From Diphasiastrum complanatum (lineage: Eukaryota > Streptophyta > Lycopodiopsida > Lycopodiales > Lycopodiaceae): DNA of 64,000 bases. The stretch lies in NCBI GenBank assembly GCA_029204225.1, contig CM055100.1, positions 67,409,395-67,473,394 of the forward strand, given 5' to 3'. The notes below the pieces were generated by a model. That model was not told the DNA's origin and made no database searches. It saw nothing but the letters and a program-made list of their open reading frames with translations. A program made the translations under genes and the position numbers. Positions 44,833-54,789 of this stretch are shown here, in pieces; position 1 is the first letter of the stretch, and each line of letters begins with the position of its first letter.

Positions 44833-46050
44833 TGTAGCGCAGGCATCCCAAAGGGAGCCGGGAACCACGACTTAGCTTCCCAGCCTTCAACTCTTGCCAT
44901 CCAAACCCACTTGACATACAAGCAGCCAACTCGCCAACAACGATCAGACTTAACCAACTTGAAGTTCCGAAAACCAACATTGAGATCCAACCTGGCGCCA
45001 TGCCAGATCGGGAGTCCCGACGTGGGTGACTTCCCTCCAAGCAAGCCGCCCGACATACATCAAACTTAACCAACTCGAAGCTTCGTTACAAACGAGTAAC
45101 ATCCATTCCAAGCAAGCGGTCTGACTTACATCAGACTTAACCAACTGAAAGCTTCGTCACGAGCGCTGGAAGCCAACCTGGCGCCACGCCAGACTGGACA
45201 GCCATAAACAGGTAACATCCACCCAAGCAAGCCATCCAACTCAGCCGACAGGTTAGAGCCCGTTCCCCAAGAGCTTAACTCATTCACGTTCATGCAAGGA
45301 ACACTCAGAACCACAAGCCGCGACAGATATGGAAACAACCAGTTCCTGGACCAAATGGTCCCGACAGCATATTGTTGGCGCCACGAACCGAATGGTCCCG
45401 ACGGCATACCGCTGGCGTCCCGGGATACGACCCTCAGCTATGTGCCAAGTTAAAAATTTTGATAGCGGCCTTACAACTGGCGCTTTTACCGAACACTGAA
45501 ACCCAGAAGGTAATCAGAGTCAGTTTGAGGAAAATCCCACTTTATTGATAAATCTGAGAAGGTTACATTTCAAGTGTGTGACCGACCCTAGTCTCCGGGG
45601 CGCTAGCATGCCAAGGCGAGAGCCATGACAACATTCCAGCAAGGGAGGCTGAGACTTGGTTGGAGCTCGCCCTGAGTCGCAACCCGCACTCCCCTATAGT
45701 ATTGGTGTGATTCGGCACCTCCCCTCATAACAAGCACTCTACCTAAGCTGGTAAAGCACGTTTTTCTCTCTCTAGGATTTTCTCTTTCTAGAAAGTCATT
45801 TTCTCTCTCTAGATTTTATTGATCCCCAGGCTTCCTTTAATCATGCCTAGATCGTGTGAGGTGATTGCACATCGATCTGAGCTCCTTGGACTCCGCTAGA
45901 ACCGATCAAAGATTTTCAGCCATAGGAACTTGGCGCCGGCTGGAATCTGGTCACAGTGGCGCCGGGAGCAGCAGCGGCGCTGCTGGCGCCGGGGACATAG
46001 CTGGCGCCAATGGCACCGGAAGTAAAGCTTGTAAAGGTAGCTTTACAACA
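44833..46050 (-). repeat. 5' LTR, family N element
   Basis: 1218 bp, followed on the right by the target duplication GTCAA. Confidence 0.93.
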
Positions 46051-46055
46051 GTCAA

Positions 46056-47444
46056 GTTCTGCCGATTCTTTTGTAAAAACATGCATCGTAATAAGCCATA
46101 ATGTGCTTCCTCAAATAGTAGTGAAAGTTTTGAGCGGCGCACCCTTCATTAACTTTTTCGATTGGATAGGTGTAATGCGTGAATCCCATGCTCATAAAAC
46201 AATTGTCGGGTTGAGTTCAAAAAAAATAGCTTATAAAAATGTGAACAAGTTTTATAGCTATATACACACGATCATATTTCTGACTGTCATGTGCCAAACT
46301 TAGCATTCAAACATCTAATCCATTCATTAACATCAAATTACATTGGAAATACAAGAAATCAAGAAAGTAAGCCAAAAATCAAGAAGATAGCTAAAAGTAG
46401 CAAAACTTCACCAAAATAGGCAAAGTAAGACATCATTATTCATTATTAGTGATCATTTACGGGCCAGATTCTAGAGCATGATCATAGCTCTCATGTGATT
46501 TTAGGCACATGAACCACTTTCTCCATCAAGAAAGCTCTCAAAGAAAAGCTCCAAGATCTCTTAAAACTCAAAATTAAAAAATGAACAATAGCCTCCAAAT
46601 TTAGCACAACCTCAGCTATTTATAGTGTTCATTTGTGCTTCTACTATAAGTTTGGACCTTATTTGTCATTCTAGAGAGAGAAAGTGAGAAAAAACTTGGT
46701 TTTTTTACCATAACTTGGTCTATAGTGCTTAGATTTGAGGGAGATCTATCTCAGATCATTTCTAGTGGGCAGTTGATTTAGATTAGCAAGGATTCATGCT
46801 GCAAATCTCAGATTTCAGAAAAATTTCAAAGTTTTGGAGGGCCATCGCATTTTTTTTGAAGATTTACTCATAACTCTCCGGAACCTTCTCAGATCCTGAT
46901 CAGATTTTGGAAGCATGTTCCTAGAATCCACAGCAATCCTATAGAGCCATCATACGCCGGTTTTTAAGCAGATTTGCCTCTATTTCCCAAAAAGTCGGTT
47001 TTCAAGCAAAAAACAAGTCAGATTTTTTGATTGGGCGTAACTTCTCCGATTTTTCTCTGGTTTCTATTGTTAAGCATGCAGATTGGGCCTAGTAGGAGGG
47101 CAACCTACTACCAATTAACGGTTTGTAAAAAGCTTTTGTTGTTTGGAAGAAATTCGACATTAAAAAAACCATTTTTTTTCTTGTTTTTTTCGACTTTCAA
47201 GCCGATTTGGTGTCCAAAAAAAAGTTTTTTATTGACTTTTGTACCAGCATAGGACGCAAAGGAAATACTACCTATCCTTGGCTTTGTGTTTTTCCCCAGA
47301 CTTTTACTACTTTCCAGTTGCTTTTTTCTCTTTCAGTTCTAAAATGTGAATAAGCTGAAAATTTCCACATTTCCCTTTTCTAAGTGTGTTTCAATAAGTG
47401 CAATTTCTAGCTTGATTTTGTGTTGTCTATGTTTTTGTTTCATA
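46056..47444. other. Unassigned interval, probably leader/LTR of the next gypsy element
   Basis: AT-rich sequence directly upstream of a gag gene. CTATTTATAGTG near 46616 could be a TATA region. No terminal motif pair or primer site was found, so an LTR cannot be drawn. Confidence 0.4.
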
Positions 47445-48565
47445 ATGGAAGATGATAGAGTTGATATTCCGCTCAGTCCACCCGTTGCTCTCCTATCACC
47501 ACCACCCAGCCCTGTGCTTAGCCTTGACCGTAACCGGCTTTTAGTGGCTGCTAGTTCGTCTGCTGATGTTTCCTCTTCTGTGCAATCTCGCATGGATATG
47601 GAGAAGACCATCGCAGAGATGCGAGAGATGCTCTCCTTTGTAGTTGGTGGTTATGCATCTTCTTCATGGCATGCTCTGCTGCGATTCGTCCTGTGTTACC
47701 TCCACCCTACCTAGAAGACAAAGATTTTAAGCCTACTTATTTTGCAGAAAATACTTCCCAGAGAACACCTGGTGTTGTAAACCAGTGGTTGCATCAGTGG
47801 GACGATTATTTTGATTTGAAGCGGGGCCCAACCGAGGAGGGTTGGCGAGTCCGCAAAGCTGCTTACCATTTCATTGATTCTGTTGACAGGTGGTGGCACA
47901 AGTTGTTAAAGTTTAATCAGGCTCCATCCACCTGGATTGATTTCAAAGCGTGCTTTTAGAGTTCCTCCACATGAACATGTGTGTGCGACGGATGCTTGGT
48001 TTTTGCATCGTCAGAGGCAGTACATGGTGCAGAAATATGTTGATAAGTATCGTGAGACACTTATCAAGATTCAGAAGAGATTCCCGAGTGGATCGTAGTC
48101 CACAAGTTTATTTTTGGGCTTCGCAAAGAGTTGAGGCCTTCAATTCTTAATAAAGGGTGCAAGACCTTGGAGGAGGTCGTTGCAACAGCCCTTAACGTCG
48201 AAGATAACGTGCATAACAAGGTTGAATCTGGAGTGGCAAGTGGGTTCCAGAAGAAGGGTTCGTGAGAGTTTGGCCAAGCTGGTCAGAAAAACTTATCGCA
48301 GAGGGATCATATCCAGATGCAGAAGACTTTGAAGTGACAAGAGGCATCTCCTATGGTTCCTCAGGCTTACAACAAATCTCCCCTCAGTCCAGAGCAAAAG
48401 GACATGGCCAAGAAAGACGGATTATGTTTTTTCTGTCTTGGCAAGTATCTTGTCAAAGTTTGTCCTCGCCATTCAGATACGACGCTCCATGTTTTACAGC
48501 AGTGTCAAGACGCAGACAAGGATGAGGAGAGTTTGAAAGACTTATTTGTAAGTGGCGTGGGATAG
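47445..48565 (+). pseudogene. Ty3/gypsy gag, frameshifted
   Basis: This starts MEDDRVDIPLSPPVALL and MEKTIAEMREMLSFVVGG. After a frame change near 47665 it continues PPYLEDKDFKPTYFAEN and VNQWLHQWDDYFDLKRGP ... AAYHFIDSVDRWWHKLLKF ... STWIDFKACF, the retrotransposon capsid domain. A stop at 47957 and further frame changes follow. A zinc-knuckle relic, GLCFFCLGKYLVKVCP (His lost), lies at about 48410-48465. Nucleic-acid packaging function is lost. Confidence 0.82.
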
Positions 48566-48720
48566 GTAGCATGTATAGTTTTTCTTTTTTTTGCATGTAT
48601 ATAAAGTTTGAACATGAGGGTATGTCTCATGTCTTAAAAGGGGGGGGGGGGGGAGGAGAGACCATCTATTGAGGACCCTCTTGTTACCTACATGCAAATA
48701 AAGAGAATGAAGATTCAAAT

Positions 48721-49330
48721 TTGTGGTTTTGTTATGTGGATGTTGGTTCCAGTTTTGATTCTTATGTTGATAATATTCAAATAAGCACACTCACTATTAA
48801 ACCACAAGAAACTTCATTTACTTTTGCATCCCCTAGTGCACATGCTTTTTCATTACAGCCTATTGGATGTGACCCATCAAGTGAGTTGGAGAAGTCCATC
48901 CGCACTCAGTTTAAACACATGCTAATTAGTAATATGCCAGAGGGATTGCAACCTAGTCGAAACATTGATCATTGTATTGAGCTCGTTCCAGAGGCAAGTC
49001 TAGTATGTAGGCCTCCTTATAGGATGAGTGTAAGAGAGGAAGAGGAATTCAGAAAGATGTTGGAGGAGTATCTCAAGCTCTGAAACATCCGTCCTAGTTA
49101 TTCACCTTTCATCCCTCCTATTTTACTTGTCAAGAAAAAGGATGGTTGTTTTCGAATGTTTTTTGATTACAGAGGATTGAATAAGATCCAAGTAAAGCAT
49201 ATGTATCTGATGCCCAAGATTGATGATCTACTGGATGCATTGCAACGTGCAACCATTTTTAGTAAGATAGATCTCAAAAGTGGATACCATCAAATTCGGA
49301 TTCAAGATGAAGACATCCAGAAGATTCATG
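48721..49330 (+). pseudogene. Ty3/gypsy reverse transcriptase N-terminal half, cut off by PLE copy 1
   Basis: 48721-49083 encodes the start of RT: NMPEGLQPSRNIDHCIELVP and PPYRMSVREEEEFRKMLEEYLKL, then a stop. The frame continues IRPSYSPFIPPILLVKKKDG, CFRMFFDYRGLNKIQ and MPKIDDLLDALQRATIFSKIDLKSGYHQIRIQDEDI, with the first catalytic aspartate in FSKIDLKSGYHQIR. At 49330/49331 it stops abruptly and PLE sequence begins; the YxDD box, RNase H, integrase and 3' LTR are missing. No telomere repeat lies at this join. A G-run of 14 or more bases lies near 48638-48652, and the protease region is not recognisable. Confidence 0.88.
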
Positions 49331-50095
49331 ACGCATGCTCAAAAATGTAACCAATGCTAGAGCAAATAGGACGACCCACCACAACAGGCTTATGAACCTT
49401 CGGAAGAAGATAAAATAAGCAGGCACGAAAACCAGTAGCAGGCACAAAAAGGATAAACTTAAGAGTAGCAGAATCAATAGTGCCTAAAGCATGAGCAGGA
49501 ACAACTAAAGATTCAAGTAAACTCCATAAGTAAGACCAAGGGATGTGCGGAACAGAAAGATAAACTGAGGTATCGTGAAGATGCCTATATGCTTCAGAAA
49601 CATACCAAGATCTGGAGAGAATGGTAACCCCTAAATTCTTATCAGCAGGATTAATGACAATAGACTCATCAGAACGAAGCGAGTGAAGAGCTAGCATAAG
49701 CCTACCATGAAGAAAAGGAGAAAAAGAGTTTCTAGAGACAGCAGAAAGGCGAGAAAGGATAATATCACGACCCATAGAAATAATACTCTCAAGTTCAGGG
49801 TACAGGTCGAAATTACTCCAGGAAAGGTTAGGAATACGAAAAAGAGGAATAGAATCCACACTATGTCTAAAATGAAAAGACAAGCGTAAAATACGAGCAA
49901 ACGAATCAAAAGCAGAAAGAACAGAGTCATGAGAAGGAGGAGAGGGGTGAGGAGACCATAACTGAGAAGCTTCCTCTCATGGAAGGAAAGAGTGCGATGA
50001 GCCAGGTTATGAATAGCAGTATTGGTGATTCTGTGATCTACCTGGAACGTCGAGAACCTCCCAAAGAGAAAGACTGCATAGCCATGTCGATCCAT
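49331..50095 (-). pseudogene. PLE reverse transcriptase ORF2, copy 1 remnant
   Basis: From the ATG at 50095 it reads MDRHGYAVFLFGRFSTFQ to YGL, then shifts frame because ten bases present in copy 2 (about 56899-56911) are missing at 49952/49953. The rest continues in the other frame (49331-49883) through KNLGVTILSRSWY and LPKVHKPVVVGRPICSSIGYIFEHA. The sequence ends before catalytic motifs A, B and C, so no enzyme is made. Start overlaps the ORF1 stop as TGATG. Confidence 0.9.
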
Positions 50096-52032
50096 CAAGG
50101 GCCACCAGAAGAGCTTCCGAGAACGGTGCCCTTCATGACTGGAGAACGGTTCCTTGGTGAGGCTGGATTTTGTCCCTTGCCACTGTACTGAAATCTCTGA
50201 GTGTTCTGACTTTGATTTACTTGCTTTCTTTGATTTCCTTGCCTTCTTTGATTTCCTTGCCTTCTTTGATTTGCCATTCGATTTTGATTTTGAATTTGAC
50301 CTTGCTCTTGCCTCAAAATTTGGTTTGACCAGGAAACTCTCTTTTGGGGAGAGGGTGTCTTGGTTTTGAGAGAACCAGGAAGAGGTAAAAGGGGGCCTAA
50401 GGTGCTCCAGGAAGATGAATGCAATGCAGCGGAAGGGGTGGGAGCAGTCCCATTCCTGCGAGGCCCGTTTCCCTGACGAGAAGGGCCAGGAGAAGGCTTG
50501 CGACGTGAAGAAGAAGGAGTCGTAGAGCGGCCTCGATTCTTAAGGATAGGAGTGGGAGAAGAGCTTTGGGGCTTGCCTAAAAGTCTATTGATCTCCACTT
50601 TTAACTCTTTAAGAAGGTCTTGCTTGACAGAGAGGGTAGCTTTTTTAACGAGCTCGGAAACACCAACATCAGAGGGGATGGATTGTGCTTCAGTCATGGC
50701 TTCATCACGTGCAAGGTTTCTATCTTTTAAAGCATTCTCTTGAACAACAGAAGAAATGGCAAAATCGGAATGCAAAGTATAGACAAAGAAATCCCAAGCA
50801 TTCATGGCGTCTTGAAGGAGAGACTCAAGGGCCAAAGAAAAGGTGGAAGAGCCAAAATGAGAGAGTAAAGGGTCAACGAGAGGGCAAGACTTAGTTTTTA
50901 CTTCCAGAAGACGAAGTCTGAGAGTTTCCGTGGCCGAATCCAAAATGCTTTTGATACTCAAAAGATCTTTTTCTTTTACCTCAAGGAGAGCAAGGTGAAG
51001 ACCATTGCGGAATTTTAGAGTCAAATCCCGAACTTTTGACTCTAAAGTCTCTTGATGAAAATCGGAACCCTGCAGCTTTGGGAAAGCAATGCGGCAGGAA
51101 TGAGGCGTTTCAGTAGTGATAAGTTGGCTCTTAAGCTTTTCAATGGAGGCATGAAGGCTGTGGTATTTACGGAAATCCCGCTTATAGGAGGCCATAGAAT
51201 CTTTCAGAATGGATTGAATTGCAGAAGAAAAGGACGGATGATCCAATTCTTGAAGAAATTGGTTCTTAGGCAATTGCAGAGATGGCAAAGAAGCGGGATT
51301 GGAAGAAGATGGAGCGGAAAAAACTTGCGGCGAAGCAAAAAGAGGAGCGAGCTGCTGTAACAGAGAGGGGTTTTGTTGCAGTAGTTGTTGTAAAGCGGCA
51401 AGAGCGGCAGCGGACGGCGGTGACGGTACGATGGCAGTGAATGGCGGCGGTACGGCGGCGTCGGGCTGCGGCAAACCAGCGGCAGCGGCAGCGAAGGCAG
51501 CGGAGGTGGCAGCGGAAGCAGGGGCGGCAGCAGCAGCAGCAGACTGCTGCTGCGCAGCAGCTTGCAACGCGACGGCAAGCTGGAACGCGGCGGCAGCGAG
51601 CTGGAGCGAGGAGGAGGAGGCAGCGAGCTGGAGCGAGGAGGAGAAGGAAGCGGCAGCGGACTGCTGCGCAGCAGCAGAGGGCGGCGGAAGGACCTGCGCA
51701 GCAGCAAGAAGAAGCTGCGCAGGGTTTTGCAAGGAAGGCGCATCCTGAGCAGGCGGTAAGGCGGCGAAGGCGGCCTGATCCGGAGGCGGAGGAGCGTTGA
51801 AGCCTTGAAAAGAAGTGCTCAGAGCGGGCAGCGATGGCTGAAGATGATCAGAGGTAGAAGCAGCAGCAGCATTAGCCATTTCTTCCTCGGAAAGCAACAA
51901 ACCGGCAGCACGGGCTTGAGCATACAAAATGATCTGTTGTTGTTGCCAAAAATCAGGAGCTTCTTCCATAGCTATAGAGGGAGTTCTCGAACGCTTCCGG
52001 GGTCTCACAGAATCTTCTTCGCTAGCTATCAT
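50095..52032 (-). CDS. PLE ORF1 protein, copy 1
   Basis: 645 residues from the ATG at 52032. A basic, NLS-like patch (RPRKRSRTPS) lies near residue 10. A long Ala/Gln/Pro-rich region follows to about residue 240, then a helical region (SLHASIEKLKSQL, FRNGLHLALLEVKEKDL, VKQDLLKELKVEINRL). The tail is Ser/Pro/Arg-rich with repeated NQRRQG units. Compared with copies 2 and 3 it lacks a Gln/Ala segment of about 22 residues and has scattered substitutions. ORF1 proteins of PLEs are poorly characterised; the basic tail suggests RNA binding, by inference. The open frame despite divergence hints at past selection or recent origin. Confidence 0.85.
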   Translation of the reverse strand: MIASEEDSVRPRKRSRTPSIAMEEAPDFWQQQQIILYAQARAAGLLLSEEEMANAAAASTSDHLQPSLPALSTSFQGFNAPPPPDQAAFAALPPAQDAPSLQNPAQLLLAAAQVLPPPSAAAQQSAAASFSSSLQLAASSSSLQLAAAAFQLAVALQAAAQQQSAAAAAAPASAATSAAFAAAAAGLPQPDAAVPPPFTAIVPSPPSAAALAALQQLLQQNPSLLQQLAPLFASPQVFSAPSSSNPASLPSLQLPKNQFLQELDHPSFSSAIQSILKDSMASYKRDFRKYHSLHASIEKLKSQLITTETPHSCRIAFPKLQGSDFHQETLESKVRDLTLKFRNGLHLALLEVKEKDLLSIKSILDSATETLRLRLLEVKTKSCPLVDPLLSHFGSSTFSLALESLLQDAMNAWDFFVYTLHSDFAISSVVQENALKDRNLARDEAMTEAQSIPSDVGVSELVKKATLSVKQDLLKELKVEINRLLGKPQSSSPTPILKNRGRSTTPSSSRRKPSPGPSRQGNGPRRNGTAPTPSAALHSSSWSTLGPLLPLPGSLKTKTPSPQKRVSWSNQILRQEQGQIQNQNRMANQRRQGNQRRQGNQRKQVNQSQNTQRFQYSGKGQNPASPRNRSPVMKGTVLGSSSGGP

Positions 52033-52177
52033 AAAGACACGAATAGGGTTAAAAAACTAAGAGAAATATGTAGCAGTAGAGAAGAAGATAAACGATACAA
52101 TGAACGAATCAGAGTAGTAAACTAAAGAGAGACGGATCATAACAGATCTTAATCATATGTAAAGCGAGTGAGAGGAA

Positions 52178-52332
<155 letters not shown>

Positions 52333-52400
52333 AGAAAGAGAGAAGGAGAGAAGAGACACTTTTGCACACAAATGAAGAGAAAGTACTGATCAATATCAAA

Positions 52401-52440
52401 GCCAGACTAGTTTCGCTCGTGAGAGCTCATCAGTGGCGCT
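52401..52440 (-). ncRNA. Type I hammerhead ribozyme, partial PLE copy
   Basis: Minus strand: TAGCGCCA, the core CTGATGA (52433-52427), stem II GCTC/GAGC with loop TCAC, GAAA, a tiny stem III (AC-TA-GT), then GTC and TGGC. Stem I pairs GCCA with TGGC. The outer stem I pair (TAGC with GCTA in copies 2 and 3) is weakened here because GCTA became GATA. The predicted cut is after the C at 52405. Confidence 0.85.
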
Positions 52441-52517
52441 AAGGAAGAGGTGGACAGACCCCACACTCTCCAGAAAGTACTAACTACAAGTGAGAGCAAA
52501 AGTGAGCCAAGATATGG

Positions 52518-52524
52518 CTTTATA
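52518..52524 (-). promoter_or_regulatory. TATA-like box, partial PLE copy
   Basis: TATAAAG on the minus strand, about 80 bp upstream of the ribozyme. Copies 2 and 3 have TATAAAAG at the same place. Confidence 0.5.
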
Positions 52525-53105
52525 CTAGAAGAAATGGAATAATCCCTGAGCATATGCTTCCAAGGGTCCAAAGTGCTAGTAGGCTAAAGTGCAGGTAGGG
52601 CTAAAGTGCTAGTAGGCTAAAGTGCAAGTAGGGCTAAAAATGACCGTTTGGGCTTAAAAAAGTGACCGACGGAAATAAACGTTAGGTCGAATGAAGCCGA
52701 CGGAGCATCAGAAGCACAAACTGCAGAAATAGCTAAAGTGGCTAAGACTAGCAGTACCAACCAATGCCGATGAAGCAGAAAAATTGCTAAAAATAGGCAT
52801 GGGTTTAAGACTAGCAGTACCATCCAATGCCGAAGTAGCAAAAAACTGTTAAAAATAGGCATGGGGCAAAAAATAGCTAAACTACCTGAAAAAGCAGTAA
52901 AACCCCGAGCTAATGATTCAAGGGGTGAAGATTACAATGGAAAGAGTAAAACCCTGAGCAAATGCTTCGAAGGGTAAACAATACATAGTAAAACCTCGAG
53001 CCAATGCTCCGAGGGTGAGGAAGTACATCAGTGAAATCTACTGTGAACCAAGTAACCCTGTAGGTTACGAGCCCGGAGCCAACAGATGATAGGCCGTCCG
53101 AAAAG

Positions 53106-53205
53106 TTTTAGGGTTTAGGGTTTAGGGTGTAGGGTTTAGGGTTTAGGGTTTAGGGTGTAGGGTTTAGGGTTGAGGGTTTAGGGTTGAGGGTTGAGGGTTT
53201 AGGGT

Positions 53206-53244
<39 letters not shown>

Positions 53245-53455
53245 GGTTTAGGGTTTAGGGCTTAGGATTTAAGGTTTAGGGTTTAGGGTTTAGGGTTTAG
53301 GGTTTAGGGTTTAGGGTTTAGGGTTTAGGGTTTAGGGTTTAGGGTTTAGGGTTTAGGGTTTAGGGTTTAGGGTTTAGGGTTTAGGGTTTAGGGTTTAGGG
53401 TTTAGGGTTTAGGGTTTAGGGTTTAGGGTTTAGGGTTTAGGGTTTAGGGTTTAGG
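53106..53455 (+). repeat. Telomere repeat array 1
   Basis: About 50 TTTAGGG units. The proximal 170 bp contain TGTAGGG and many TTGAGGG variants; the distal part (53277-53455) is uniform. The G-rich strand is the plus strand, so the array points to the right. Confidence 0.97.
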
Positions 53456-53577
53456 CAACTAAGAGAAATATGTAGCAGTAGAGAAGAAGATAAACGATAC
53501 AATGAACGAATCAGAGTAGTAAACTAAAGAGAGACGGATCATGACAGATCTTAATCACATGTAAAGCGAGTGAGAGG
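53456..53577 (-). mobile_element. 122-bp terminal PLE fragment between telomere arrays
   Basis: This matches the 3'-terminal part of the element (GCAACTAAGAG to GCGAGTGAGAGG, as at 54339-54460). It breaks off just before the (GA)n tract and is flanked by TTTAGGG repeats on both sides. It is the shortest 5'-truncated copy in the window. Confidence 0.92.
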
Positions 53578-54338
53578 GTTTAGGGTTTAGGGTTTAGGGT
53601 TTAGGGTTTAGGGTTTAGGGTTTAGGGTTTAGGGTTTAGGGTTTAGGGTTTAGGGTTTAGGGTTTAGGGTTTAGGGTTTAGGGTTTAGGGTTTAGGGTTT
53701 AGGGTTTAGGGTTTAGGGTTTAGGGTTTAGGGTTTAGGGTTTAGGGTTTAGGGTTTAGGGTTTAGGGTTTAGGGTTTAGGGTTTAGGGTTTAGGGTTTAG
53801 GGTTTAGGGTTTAGGGTTTAGGGTTTAGGGTTTAGGGTTTAGGGTTTAGGGTTTAGGGTTTAGGGTTTAGGGTTTAGGGTTTAGGGTTTAGGGTTTAGGG
53901 TTTAGGGTTTAGGGTTTAGGGTTTAGGGTTTAGGGTTTAGGGTTTAGGGTTTAGGGTTTAGGGTTTAGGGTTTAGGGTTTAGGGTTTAGGGTTTAGGGTT
54001 TAGGGTTTAGGGTTTAGGGTTTAGGGTTTAGGGTTTAGGGTTTAGGGTTTAGGGTTTAGGGTTTAGGGTTTAGGGTTTAGGGTTTAGGGTTTAGGGTTTA
54101 GGGTTTAGGGTTTAGGGTTTAGGGTTTAGGGTTTAGGGTTTAGGGTTTAGGGTTTAGGGTTTAGGGTTTAGGGTTTAGGGTTTAGGGTTTAGGGTTTAGG
54201 GTTTAGGGTTTAGGGTTAGGGTTAGGGTTTAGGGTTTCGGGTTTAGGGTTTAGGGTTTCGGGTTTAGGGTTTAGGGTTTAGGGTTTAGGGTTTAGGGTTT
54301 AGGGTTTAGGGTTTAGGGTTTAGGGTTTAGGGTTTAGG
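53578..54338 (+). repeat. Telomere repeat array 2
   Basis: About 108 TTTAGGG units (761 bp), uniform except for TTAGGG and TTTCGGG variants at about 54213-54262. It ends TTTAGG and joins the terminal CAACTAAGAG of PLE copy 2. Confidence 0.97.
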
Positions 54339-54463
54339 CAACTAAGAGAAATATGTAGCAGTAGAGAAGAAGATAAACGATACAATGAACGAATCAGAGT
54401 AGTAAACTAAAGAGAGACGGATCATGACAGATCTTAATCACATGTAAAGCGAGTGAGAGGAAG

Positions 54464-54575
<112 letters not shown>

Positions 54576-54620
54576 ACACTTTTGCACACAAATGAAGAGA
54601 AAGTACTGATCAATAGCAAA

Positions 54621-54660
54621 GCCAGACTAGTTTCGCTCGTGAGAGCTCATCAGTGGCGCT
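54621..54660 (-). ncRNA. Type I hammerhead ribozyme, PLE copy 2
   Basis: In RNA order on the minus strand: TAGC-GCCA (stem I 5' side), CTGATGA (54653-54647), GCTC-TCAC-GAGC (stem II), GAAA, C-TA-G, TC, then TGGC-TTT-GCTA (stem I 3' side, 54624-54614). The invariant core is complete: A2.1-U1.1, G10.1-C11.1, A15.1-U16.1 and C17. The cut is predicted between 54625 and 54624. The two-base-pair stem III is the small form reported for PLE ribozymes. It is identical in copy 3. Confidence 0.9.
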
Positions 54661-54736
54661 AAGGAAGAGGTGGACAGACCCCACACTCTCCAAAAGTACT
54701 AACTACAAGTGAGAGCAAAAGTGAGCCAAGGTATGG

Positions 54737-54744
54737 CTTTTATA
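54737..54744 (-). promoter_or_regulatory. TATA box, PLE copy 2
   Basis: TATAAAAG on the minus strand, about 85 bp upstream of the ribozyme. It would start transcription just before the ribozyme and read into the neighbouring downstream unit, if one is present. Confidence 0.5.
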
Positions 54745-54789
54745 CTAGAAGAAATGGAATAATCCCTGAGCATATGCTTCCAAGGGTCC

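Larger units (their letters stand above)
41249..46050 (-). mobile_element. Complete non-autonomous LTR retrotransposon, family N
   Basis: Minus-strand element. 5' LTR is 44833-46050, primer site 44818-44830, polypurine tract about 42478-42491 and 3' LTR 41249-42477. Target duplication GTCAA is at 41244-41248 and 46051-46055. The 2.36-kb interior lacks gag and pol. It has an open frame of 173 codons (42605-43126, minus) and a three-unit telomere-like insertion (44782-44802) near the primer site. LTR pairs are almost identical, so this is a young insertion. Both ends and the interior match the copy at 32691-37649. Confidence 0.95.
49331..52050 (-). mobile_element. Telomeric Penelope-like element copy 1, 3'-truncated
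   Basis: Homologous to copy 2 from 56280 to 59080. It contains ORF1 intact (50095-52032) and the first 40% of ORF2 with a 10-bp deletion. The element's 3' part (RT catalytic core, ribozyme and terminus) is absent at its left end, where it abuts the broken gypsy element. It is the most diverged of the copies, consistent with being the oldest and most centromere-proximal. Confidence 0.9.

Noticed and set aside
51299-51800. Open frames on the plus strand opposite the Ala/Gln-rich part of ORF1 (also 58251-59005 and 63004-63758)
   Set aside because: They exist because GCA/GCG/CAG-rich codons are open in several frames. They have Cys/Ala or Arg/Gln low complexity and vary between copies as a by-product of ORF1.
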